Below are positions 25,317-32,399 of a stretch of 64,000 nt of DNA, one piece after another. Position numbers and translations under genes: made by a program. The notes beneath the pieces were generated by a model that made no database searches, had not been told where the DNA came from, and worked only from the letters and a program-made list of their open reading frames with translations. The first letter of the stretch is position 1. The number at the start of each line of letters is the position of its first letter. This DNA is from Streptomyces eurythermus (GTDB taxonomy: Bacteria; Actinomycetota; Actinomycetes; Streptomycetales; Streptomycetaceae), in contig NZ_BMSK01000010.1 of NCBI RefSeq assembly GCF_014649115.1, positions 248,001 through 312,000 of the forward strand, written 5' to 3'.

Positions 25317-26162
25317 TCAGCCGATGCCGAACGCCCCGTCGGGGGGCTCGGGTGAGGGTACGGCGTCGGCGTCCTCCACCGGCCGCGCCGACCCGGTGAA
25401 CCGCCGTACGGCGGCCCCGTGTTCGACGCGTGCGGGGAAGGCGTCCGCCGCGGTGCGCCGGGCCAGCGCGGCGGTGTCCAGGGGCCGGTGGGAGGCCGCG
25501 ACCACCACGTTGCCGAACCGCCGTCCGCGCAGCACCGCGGGTTCGGCGATCAGCGCGACCTCCTCGAACACCGCAGCCAGCGTGGCCAATTGGGAGCGCA
25601 GGAAGCCGAACGGCGCGGCGTCGGCGAGATTGGCCAGGTAGACCCCGTCCGGTCGCAGCACCCGCTCGGCCGTGCGGACGTAGGCGAGCGTGGTGAGGTG
25701 GGCGGGCACCCGGGAGCCGCCGAACACGTCGGCGATCAGCACATCGGCCCGGTCGTCCGGCGCGGTGCGGAGCCAGTCCCGGGCGTCGGCCGCGTGCAGC
25801 GCGATGCCCGAGCCGGCCGGCAGCGGCAGCTGCTCGGTGACCAGCTCCAGCAACCCCCGGTCCGCCTCGACGACGTCCTGCCGGGAGCCGGGCCGGGTGG
25901 CGGCCACATACCTCGGCAGGGTCAGCGCGCCCCCGCCGAGGTGCACCACGTCCAGCGCCCGCCCGGCCTCGGCCACGGTGTCCAGCACGTGCCCCAGCCG
26001 CCGCGCGTACTCGAACTCCAGGTACGCCGGGTCGTCCAGGTCCACGTACGACTGCGGGGCCCCGTCGACCGTGAGCAGCCAGGCCCGCTCCCGGTCGACG
26101 TCGGGCATCAGCCGGGCGGTGCCGTGGTCGGTGGTCCGGGAGACGGGTATCGATTCGTTCAC
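25317..26162 (-). CDS. Spermidine-synthase-like methyltransferase-fold protein
   Basis: A 281-residue Rossmann-fold protein of the spermidine synthase family. Seen: QSYVDLDDPAYLEFEYARRL, typical of the substrate region, the nucleotide loop VVHLGGGALTLPRY, an acidic VVEADRGLLEL motif and DVLIADVFGGSRVP. Stand-alone actinobacterial members are often called fused-MFS/spermidine synthase, but their real substrates are unknown. The expected catalytic Asp region is present as ADVFGGS. The start is GTG at 26162. It is divergent from the TVP38-type gene. Confidence 0.87.
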   Translation of the reverse strand: MNESIPVSRTTDHGTARLMPDVDRERAWLLTVDGAPQSYVDLDDPAYLEFEYARRLGHVLDTVAEAGRALDVVHLGGGALTLPRYVAATRPGSRQDVVEADRGLLELVTEQLPLPAGSGIALHAADARDWLRTAPDDRADVLIADVFGGSRVPAHLTTLAYVRTAERVLRPDGVYLANLADAAPFGFLRSQLATLAAVFEEVALIAEPAVLRGRRFGNVVVAASHRPLDTAALARRTAADAFPARVEHGAAVRRFTGSARPVEDADAVPSPEPPDGAFGIG

Positions 26163-26323
26163 CCGACCATTCTGGGCCCCGTGTCCAGCCGGCCCTTGCG
26201 GATCCCCGGCGGTACGTCACCGCACGTCCCGGGCGGCACCGGCCGCCGTCGCCGCCCGCCCGGTACGGCACGGGAGTTCGGTTCATACGGCGATCACACA
26301 TGTGCGTCGGTTAGTGTCTGCGG

Positions 26324-27157
26324 ATGCTCGATGCCAACCGCTCTGGCACCGCCCCGACCTCTCCCCCGGCTGCCACGCCCGCTCCCCCGGCCGGCGCGCC
26401 CTCCCTCCTGGCCGCCGCGCCCGGGCCGGCCCTCACCCCGGCCGGCCCCGGTACCGCGGCGGTGCCCGTGCTGCCGCGCGCCGGGTGGGCCGGGCGCTGC
26501 ACACGGCTGCTGCTGTCCCCCTACGCCCGGCTGTCCCTGCTGCTCGCGCTGCTGGCGGGCGGGGCGGCGGGGGTGCTGGTGTGCGAACCGCAGCGGCTGC
26601 TCACGCACGGCTGGCCACCACAGCTCGGCGGGGCCGCGGCCGCCCTGGTGTTCGCGGCGGCGTACGGGCTGTGCACCGTGGTGTTCGTGCCGCGCCCCCT
26701 GCTGAACCTGGCCGCGGGCGCGATGTTCGGCTCCCAGGTGGGGCTGGCGACGGCGCTCGCGGGCACGGTGCTCGGTGCCGGGGTGGCGTTCGGGCTGGGC
26801 CGGGCGCTCGGACAGGACGCGCTGCGCCCGCTGCTGCGGGGCCGCTGGCTGAAGGCGGCCGACGGCCAGCTCAGCCGGCACGGGTTCCGGTCCATGCTGG
26901 CCCTCCGGCTGTTCCCGGGCGTGCCGTTCTGGGCGGCGAACTACTGCGCTGCCGTCTCCCGTATGGGCCCGCTGTCGTTCCTGCTGGCCACCGCCCTCGG
27001 TTCGATCCCGAACACGGCCGCCTACGCGGTCGCCGGCGCCCGCGCCTCGGCGCCGACCTCCCCCGCCTTCCTGATCGCGATGGCCTGCGTCGCCGTACCG
27101 GCCCTGGCGGGCACGGTGGTCGCCTGGCGCAAGCGGCACCGGCTGCGCGCCGGGTGA
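26324..27157 (+). CDS. TVP38/TMEM64 family membrane protein
   Basis: A 277-residue polytopic protein of the TVP38/TMEM64 branch of the DedA superfamily. A Pro/Ala-rich cytosolic stretch of about 65 residues precedes the membrane part. Family blocks: FVPRPLLNLAAGAMFGSQVG, GAGVAFGLGRALG, and the conserved LRLFPGVPFWAANYCAAV with its Pro and Asn. Members are thought to move lipids across membranes. TAGTGT seven nt before the ATG suggests a leaderless message. Confidence 0.88.
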   Translation: MLDANRSGTAPTSPPAATPAPPAGAPSLLAAAPGPALTPAGPGTAAVPVLPRAGWAGRCTRLLLSPYARLSLLLALLAGGAAGVLVCEPQRLLTHGWPPQLGGAAAALVFAAAYGLCTVVFVPRPLLNLAAGAMFGSQVGLATALAGTVLGAGVAFGLGRALGQDALRPLLRGRWLKAADGQLSRHGFRSMLALRLFPGVPFWAANYCAAVSRMGPLSFLLATALGSIPNTAAYAVAGARASAPTSPAFLIAMACVAVPALAGTVVAWRKRHRLRAG

Positions 27158-27176
27158 ACCGTCGCGTCCGTCCGCC

Positions 27177-27235
27177 GAGCCGTGCCAGGATCCGCAGAGC
27201 CGTGCCGGGAGGCCGGCCGGGGAGCCGTGCCAGGA
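27177..27235 (+). repeat. Three direct repeats of a 14-nt unit
   Basis: GAGCCGTGCC(A/G)GGA occurs at 27177-27190, 27197-27210 and 27222-27235, with at most one mismatch. The starts are 20 and 25 nt apart, about one helical phase difference. The third copy supplies AGGA of the ribosome site of the next gene. They may be regulator sites or a slippage product. Confidence 0.7.
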
Positions 27236-27245
27236 GGGGTGTCCG

Positions 27246-27689
27246 ATGTGGTCCAGCGTCATCGCCGTGGCCGGCACGCTGCTCGGCGGCGCGCTGACCG
27301 GGCTGCTCCAGCTGCGGCGCGAGCGGGCCGCCCGCGACGAGCGCCGGGCGGAGGCGCTGCGGGTGGCGCTGGGCGAGCTGGTGGCGGCCCTGGGTGACCA
27401 CCGGCGGGCCCTGTGGCACCGCGAGGACCTGGTGCTGAGCGGCGCGGGCCAGGAGGCCGTCGACGCGGCCCGGGCGCAGAGCCGTGCCACCCGCTCCGCG
27501 GTGACCTCCCCGCTGGTCGCGGTCTGCGTCCTCGAACCGGCCCTCACCGGACCGGCCCGCCAGGCGGCCCTGGCCGCGTTCGCCCTCCGCGAGGCGCCCG
27601 ACCGTGCCGAGCTGGCCGCCCGCCGGGAGGCGGCGATCACGGCGACGGACGACCTGGTCGCCGCGGCGGGGCGGGTGATGGCTCCATGA
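27246..27689 (+). CDS. Small membrane-anchored hypothetical protein
   Basis: A 147-residue protein. Residues 1-22 (MWSSVIAVAGTLLGGALTGL) form a single hydrophobic segment, followed by QLRRERAARDERRAEALRVA, a basic amphipathic helix. The remainder is Ala-rich helical with no known motif. The layout resembles the small Streptomyces proteins sometimes labelled KilB or pRL2-23-like, but that similarity is weak and from memory. AGGAGGGG precedes the ATG at 27246. Its message begins in a set of direct repeats. Confidence 0.75.
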   Translation: MWSSVIAVAGTLLGGALTGLLQLRRERAARDERRAEALRVALGELVAALGDHRRALWHREDLVLSGAGQEAVDAARAQSRATRSAVTSPLVAVCVLEPALTGPARQAALAAFALREAPDRAELAARREAAITATDDLVAAAGRVMAP

Positions 27690-27791
27690 GCCGGGCGACG
27701 TCCGACGGCCGTGGCGAGGGTACGGCGACCGTGGCACGGGCTCGCACGGCTTGCAAAGTTGGGAAAACAAACCCTCACCTAGACTGACTTC

Positions 27792-28262
27792 ATGGCCGCT
27801 ACGAAGGACCCGCGCCCCTGCTCGATCGCCGACGCCCTCGCACTGGTCGGCGAGAAGTACTCCCTGCTCGTCCTGCGGGAGGTCTGCCTGGGCAACGGCC
27901 GCTTCGACCAGCTCGTACGCAACATCGGCGCACCGCGCGACGTCCTGGCCGCCCGGCTGCGCCGGCTCGTGGAGGCCGGCATCCTCACCAAGCGCCTGTA
28001 CAGCGAGCGCCCTCAGCGCTTCGAGTACCGGGCCACGCAGGCCGGGCTGGAGCTGGAGCCGGTGCTGACGACCCTGAGGGAATGGGGCGACCGCCACCTG
28101 CGCAAGGACACCGACCCGCCCATGGTCGTCGAGCACAGCTGCGGCAGCCGACTGGTGTCGGTGGTCACCTGCCAGGCCTGCGGCGGGACCGTGCGCCACG
28201 AGGACCTGACCGCGCGTCCGCAGGCCCCGGGCTGGACCCTCTCGGGGCCGGTGACCACGTGA
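27792..28262 (+). CDS. HxlR family HTH regulator
   Basis: A 156-residue MarR/HxlR-type regulator. The N-terminal CSIADALALVGEKYSLLVLRE with the conserved Cys, then RFDQLVRNIGAPRDVLAARLRRLVEAG as the DNA-binding helices, and RFEYRATQAGLEL for the wing. A C-terminal extension adds SCGSRL and CQACGGTV, four Cys/His-type ligands that could bind zinc or sense redox. Regulators of this group often respond to aldehydes or disulfide stress. TAGACT six nt upstream of the ATG suggests leaderless transcription. Its target is not evident: the neighbour downstream is a convergent HAD gene. Confidence 0.9.
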   Translation: MAATKDPRPCSIADALALVGEKYSLLVLREVCLGNGRFDQLVRNIGAPRDVLAARLRRLVEAGILTKRLYSERPQRFEYRATQAGLELEPVLTTLREWGDRHLRKDTDPPMVVEHSCGSRLVSVVTCQACGGTVRHEDLTARPQAPGWTLSGPVTT

Positions 28263-28292
28263 GGCCGCCGGGGCCGACGGCACCGGGGGCCG

Positions 28293-28982
28293 TCAGAAGT
28301 GCTCGGCCAGGTCCGTGAAGCGCTCCACCTGGAGCAGTCGTTCGGTAGCCTCGGGGAACGGATGGTGTTCCAGCACCCAGGTGTCGGGGTGCGGTACGTA
28401 CACCGCGCCCAGCCCGGCGGCGAGCGCCGGCACGATGTCGGACTTCGGGGAGTTGCCGATCATCCATGTCCGCGCGGTGTCGGCCTTCAGGTCCTCCACC
28501 ACCGTGGAGTACGTCTCGACCGTCTTCTCCGGCACGATGACGATCCGCTCGAACAGCGGCCCCAGTCGCGAGCGTTCCACCTTCGCCGCCTGCTCCTCGT
28601 GGTCACCCTTGGTCAGCAGCACCAGGCGGTGCCGGGTGCGCAGACCGGCCAGCGTCTCCTCCACGCCCGCGATCAGCACCGGCTCCTGGCGCAGGATCCG
28701 CTCGCCCAGCTCGGCGATCGCCTTGCCGTGGTCGTCGGTCGCCCGCGCCTCGTGCACCCGCTCGTAACAGTCGTGCAGGCTGCGCACGAAGCTCTTCGCG
28801 CCATAGCCGTACACCTGGCAGTTCTCCCGCTCGACGTCGTCCAGGACCTGCCGCAGTCCGGCCCGCGAGAGCGATGCGTGAGCGAGCAGGTCGAGGAACT
28901 CCTCGATCGCCCGCTCGAAGTAGATGTTGTTCTCCCACAACGTGTCGTCCCCGTCGACGAGAAGACACTGATCGACCCTCAA
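28293..28982 (-). CDS. HAD superfamily hydrolase
   Basis: A 229-residue haloacid dehalogenase-type phosphatase. Motif I LVDGDDTLWENN holds the nucleophilic and acid/base Asp. The motif II threonine is in LVLLTKGD, the Lys in PEKTVETY, and motif IV is GNSPKSDIVPALAAG. A helical cap lies between residues 20 and 90. The start is TTG at 28982, chosen because GGGAGG lies five nt upstream and the protein then begins RVDQCLLVDGDDTLW; the upstream ATG at 29027 has no such site. Substrate unknown. Confidence 0.9.
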   Translation of the reverse strand: MRVDQCLLVDGDDTLWENNIYFERAIEEFLDLLAHASLSRAGLRQVLDDVERENCQVYGYGAKSFVRSLHDCYERVHEARATDDHGKAIAELGERILRQEPVLIAGVEETLAGLRTRHRLVLLTKGDHEEQAAKVERSRLGPLFERIVIVPEKTVETYSTVVEDLKADTARTWMIGNSPKSDIVPALAAGLGAVYVPHPDTWVLEHHPFPEATERLLQVERFTDLAEHF

Positions 28983-29081
28983 GCAGACCTCCCGGCCGCA
29001 TCGTCGGAACCCTCGGGCACGTCCCATTACACAGTTGCGACGATGGGTGAGTCATGTCGTTTTCCCCTGTGAGGCGATCCC

Positions 29082-29975
29082 TTGAGAACGGTGGCACTGC
29101 GTCCCCATGCCCTGCTGCCCGGGCGGTACGACCAGCGGAAGGTGCTGGCGACCACGGTGGACGCGTGGGGCCGGGCCCTCTGGCTGGTCTGCCCGGAAGC
29201 GGAACTCCGGCCGAACCCGTACGGCAGGCCCTCCCCGCACCCCCGCACCGACCCCTACGACGCGCTGCTCGTCGTCGCCGACGGCGGCACGTTCCGGGAA
29301 CTGCCGTTGCGTGACATCACCTTGCGGGTGAGCCGTCTGGACGCCCTGCCCAACGGCCGGCTCGTCCTGTACGGCTACGAGGCCGCGGGAGACCGGAACG
29401 CGCAGATCTACGGCCGCGACGGCCGGCGCCGGCGACGCTTCGCGCTGGGGAGCGCGGTCGAGTTCCTGATGGCGGACCGGCGGCACCACCTGTGGAGCGC
29501 CTACGGCGACGAAGGCGTCTACAGCGACCCGCTCAGCGCCCCCGGTCTGGTCCGCTGGGACAGCGGCGGCAATCGCCGTTGGGGGTACTCCGCCCCGAAG
29601 GGCGTCGAATACATCGACACGGTCTACGCCTTCAACGTCGGCGACGGTGTCGCGTGGGCGAGCTACTACCCGACCTTCCCGCTGCTGGAGGCCCGGGCCG
29701 ACGGCCGGATCCGGCTGCGGAGGAGTCCCGTGGCCGCCCCCAGCGGGCTGGCCGTGGACGGAGACCGGCTCGTCATGCTGGGCGGCGACCGGCAACCGGA
29801 CCGCCTGCAGCGCTGCCGTCTGACGGCGGACGAGGTCCTGCCGGTGGAGGAGGCCCGTCTCACCCTCCCCGACGGCACGCCCCTGAAGCGGTACGCCCCT
29901 TGCGTCGGACGGGGCCGGCACCTGTATGTGCGCGGCCGGTCGCGTGGGCAGTGGTACGTGACGAGCGTCCGGTAG
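29082..29975 (+). CDS. Hypothetical protein, beta-propeller-like
   Basis: A 297-residue protein with no motif I can name. It alternates short beta strands and loops, for example GRALWLVCPE, LPNGRLVLYGYE, RRHHLWSAYGDEGVYS, GVAWASYY and GLAVDGDRLVMLGG, spaced 40-50 residues apart, as in a beta-propeller. No signal peptide or membrane helix. TTG at 29082 (GAGG seven nt upstream) is the longest start; GTG at 29091 is an alternative. It stands alone between a divergent HAD gene and uppP. Confidence 0.75.
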   Translation: MRTVALRPHALLPGRYDQRKVLATTVDAWGRALWLVCPEAELRPNPYGRPSPHPRTDPYDALLVVADGGTFRELPLRDITLRVSRLDALPNGRLVLYGYEAAGDRNAQIYGRDGRRRRRFALGSAVEFLMADRRHHLWSAYGDEGVYSDPLSAPGLVRWDSGGNRRWGYSAPKGVEYIDTVYAFNVGDGVAWASYYPTFPLLEARADGRIRLRRSPVAAPSGLAVDGDRLVMLGGDRQPDRLQRCRLTADEVLPVEEARLTLPDGTPLKRYAPCVGRGRHLYVRGRSRGQWYVTSVR

Positions 29976-30114
29976 GCCGTACGGCCAGGGCCCGCTGCCG
30001 CCGTGGACGGCCGAAGTGCGCGGCCCCTGTTGCCGTGTTGCCGGGCGGGCCCGCTACCCTTCCTTCGTCACATGATCACCTCTTCTCCTTTCAGCACTTG
30101 GACGCCATACCTTC

Positions 30115-30990
30115 ATGTCTTGGTTTGAATCCCTCGTCCTCGGACTCGTCCAAGGGCTGACCGAGTTCCTGCCCGTCTCCTCCAGCGCGCACCTGCGGCT
30201 GACCGCCGCGTTCTCCGGCTGGCAGGACCCCGGCGCGGCCTTCACGGCGATCACCCAGATCGGCACCGAGACCGCGGTGCTCATCTACTTCCGCAAGGAC
30301 ATCGGCCGGATCATCACGTCCTGGTTCCGCTCGCTGTTCGACAAGTCGATGCGCCGGAACCACGACGCGCAGATGGGCTGGCTGGTGATCGTCGGCTCGA
30401 TCCCCATCGGTCTGCTGGGTGTGACGCTGAAGGACCAGATCGAGGGGCCGTTCCGCGATCTGCGGGTCACCGCGACGATGCTCCTCGTCGTCGGCGTGGT
30501 CATCGGCATCGCCGACCGGTTGGCGGCCCGCGACGAGACGGGGCGCCGGCACCGGGCGCCCAAGCAGCGCAAGACACTGGAGAACCTGGGCGTCAAGGAC
30601 GGCCTGATCTTCGGGCTCTGCCAGGCCTGCGCGCTCATCCCCGGCGTCTCCCGCTCCGGCGCGACCATCAGCGGCGGCCTGTTCATGGGCTACAAGCGGG
30701 AGGCCGCGGCCCGCTACTCCTTCCTGCTCGCCATCCCGGCCGTGCTCGCCTCCGGCGCCTTCGAGGTGAAGGACTCGCTGAGCGAGGGCCACGTGGACTG
30801 GGGGCCCACCCTGTTCGCGACGGTGATCGCGTTCGCCTCGGGGTACGCGGTCATCGCCTGGTTCATGAAGTGGATCTCCAACAAGAGCTTCATGCCGTTC
30901 GTCTGGTACCGCGTCGCCCTCGGGATCGTGATCATCGCCCTGGTGAGCATGGACGTCCTGAGCCCCCACGCCGCCGAGTCGGCGGGCTAG
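30115..30990 (+). CDS. uppP: Undecaprenyl-diphosphatase UppP (BacA)
   Basis: A 291-residue integral membrane phosphatase that recycles undecaprenyl diphosphate to the monophosphate carrier for cell wall synthesis; it can give bacitracin resistance. Signature motifs: GLTEFLPVSSSAHL in the first helix (catalytic Glu and Ser) and CALIPGVSRSGATI with the catalytic Arg. About eight transmembrane helices. The ATG at 30115 gives the usual MSWFESLVLGLVQG start, though no clear ribosome site precedes it. Streptomyces often carry more than one copy. It is convergent with the cluster exporter across a stem-loop. Confidence 0.96.
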   Translation: MSWFESLVLGLVQGLTEFLPVSSSAHLRLTAAFSGWQDPGAAFTAITQIGTETAVLIYFRKDIGRIITSWFRSLFDKSMRRNHDAQMGWLVIVGSIPIGLLGVTLKDQIEGPFRDLRVTATMLLVVGVVIGIADRLAARDETGRRHRAPKQRKTLENLGVKDGLIFGLCQACALIPGVSRSGATISGGLFMGYKREAAARYSFLLAIPAVLASGAFEVKDSLSEGHVDWGPTLFATVIAFASGYAVIAWFMKWISNKSFMPFVWYRVALGIVIIALVSMDVLSPHAAESAG

Positions 30991-31002
30991 CCGGCCGCGG
31001 CG

Positions 31003-31021
31003 CGCGGCCCCTGGGGCCGCG
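31003..31021. terminator. Stem-loop between uppP and MFS gene
   Basis: CGCGGCC and GGCCGCG form a perfect 7-bp stem around CCTGG; the dyad can extend to nine pairs. It lies between convergent stops, ends the NRPS cluster transcript on one side and uppP on the other. Confidence 0.55.
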
Positions 31022-31026
31022 AGGGA

Positions 31027-32313
31027 TCAGGCATGCTCGGTGACCCCCTTGCCGGCCGGGGCCGGACGCCGGGCGGCGGCGACCAGCGGCCGCACCGCGA
31101 GCGTGGCGATCGCCAGACAGCCGGCGAAGACCACCCAGCCGGCCGTGCCGCGGTCGATCACCCCCGCGGTCACGATCGTCGGGCCGACGACGAACTGCAG
31201 ACCGGTGCCGAGGTTGAAGGTGGCGAGGTACTCGGCCCGGCCCTCCTCGGGCGCCAGGGCGTAGGAGACGCCCCAGCCGCCCGCCGACTGGAACAGCTCG
31301 GCGCCCGTCATCACGATGACACCGGCGATCAGCAGCGCGACGACCCCGGCGGTCGCGTCGATGTGGGCCGCGGCGATGAAGAGCAGGCAGCAGCCGACCA
31401 GCGCCCAGCCGCCGCGGCGCAGCGCGGTGACGCTGCCGTCGAGGGTGTCGGAGCCCTTGGACGCCCACACCTGCCCGAGCACGGCGACGACCGTGTTGAC
31501 CACGAGCAGCACGCCGACCGTGGACCGGGGCGCGCCGGTGTGCAGCGTCACCCACAGCGGGATGCCGACGCCGAGCAGCGAGATGTGCAGACTGAGCACA
31601 CCGTTGATCCCGGCGACGGCCAGGTGGCGCGGGTTGCGCAGGTGGTGCAGGCGCAGGGGTGCGCGCCGGGCCGAGCCGGTCTCGCCGTCGGCCGCGGGGG
31701 CCGCGGCCAGCATGGCGGCCGCGGCGAGACAGAACACGGCGTTGCCCAGCATGATCATGTTGAACCCGGTGCGGGTCCCGTAGCCGATCGCGACCGTGGC
31801 GGCCAGGCCGCCGAGGGAGAATCCGACGTTGTAGACGACCCGGGAGCGGGCCATCATCGCCAGCCGGCCGTCGGCGCCGACGGTGCGCTCCACGAGGGCC
31901 TGGTAGATCGGCGAGAGGGCCTGCTGTCCGACGCCGATCATCGCGACGGCGATCAGGAACTGCCAGTAGGAATCGGCGAGCAGCAGGGCGCCGAAGCTCA
32001 GGGCCCGCCAGACGTGCAGCAGCGCGAGGACCTGGCGCGGGCCGTGGCGGTCCGCCAGCCAGCCGAGGACCGGTTGGCAGGCCAGGCCGAGCAGCCCGGC
32101 GACGGACAGGCCGAAGCCGACCTGTGCCGCGCTCAGGCCGAGGACGGCCACGAAGTAGACGGCCGAACCGGCCAGGTAGAGACCGGTTCCGGTGCTGTCG
32201 ATGAGACCGATGCCGAGGAGGGTGCGGGCACCGCGCAAGTCGGCCGCGGGGCCGAGGAGGGCGAGGGCGAGCCGGCGGCGCCCAGGGGGGACGGGGGGTT
32301 CGGGGGTGGTCAT
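31027..32313 (-). CDS. MFS transporter, likely exporter of the NRPS cluster
   Basis: A 428-residue major facilitator superfamily protein with twelve hydrophobic segments. The intracellular loop motifs read LADRHGPRQVLALLH after TM2 and LGQVWASKGSDTLDG after TM8, the pattern of drug/H+ antiporters. It lies 86 nt downstream of the last NRPS gene on the same strand with only a stem-loop between, so export of the peptide or self-resistance is likely. Substrate unproven. Confidence 0.88.
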   Translation of the reverse strand: MTTPEPPVPPGRRRLALALLGPAADLRGARTLLGIGLIDSTGTGLYLAGSAVYFVAVLGLSAAQVGFGLSVAGLLGLACQPVLGWLADRHGPRQVLALLHVWRALSFGALLLADSYWQFLIAVAMIGVGQQALSPIYQALVERTVGADGRLAMMARSRVVYNVGFSLGGLAATVAIGYGTRTGFNMIMLGNAVFCLAAAAMLAAAPAADGETGSARRAPLRLHHLRNPRHLAVAGINGVLSLHISLLGVGIPLWVTLHTGAPRSTVGVLLVVNTVVAVLGQVWASKGSDTLDGSVTALRRGGWALVGCCLLFIAAAHIDATAGVVALLIAGVIVMTGAELFQSAGGWGVSYALAPEEGRAEYLATFNLGTGLQFVVGPTIVTAGVIDRGTAGWVVFAGCLAIATLAVRPLVAAARRPAPAGKGVTEHA

Positions 32314-32350
32314 GGGGCTGGCTCCTCAGGGACGGGCCGGGTGGGGGGAC

Positions 32351-32375
32351 GGGGGAGGAACGGGTCTCCTCCCCC
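32351..32375 (-). terminator. Stem-loop between NRPS3 and MFS gene
   Basis: GGGGGAGGA and TCCTCCCCC pair perfectly over 9 bp around ACGGGTC. On the minus strand it follows the NRPS3 stop by about 25 nt and precedes the MFS start by about 40 nt. It could terminate or attenuate, reducing exporter expression relative to the synthetase. Confidence 0.5.
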
Positions 32376-32399
32376 GCTCGGGTGCGGGTGCCGGGCGGG

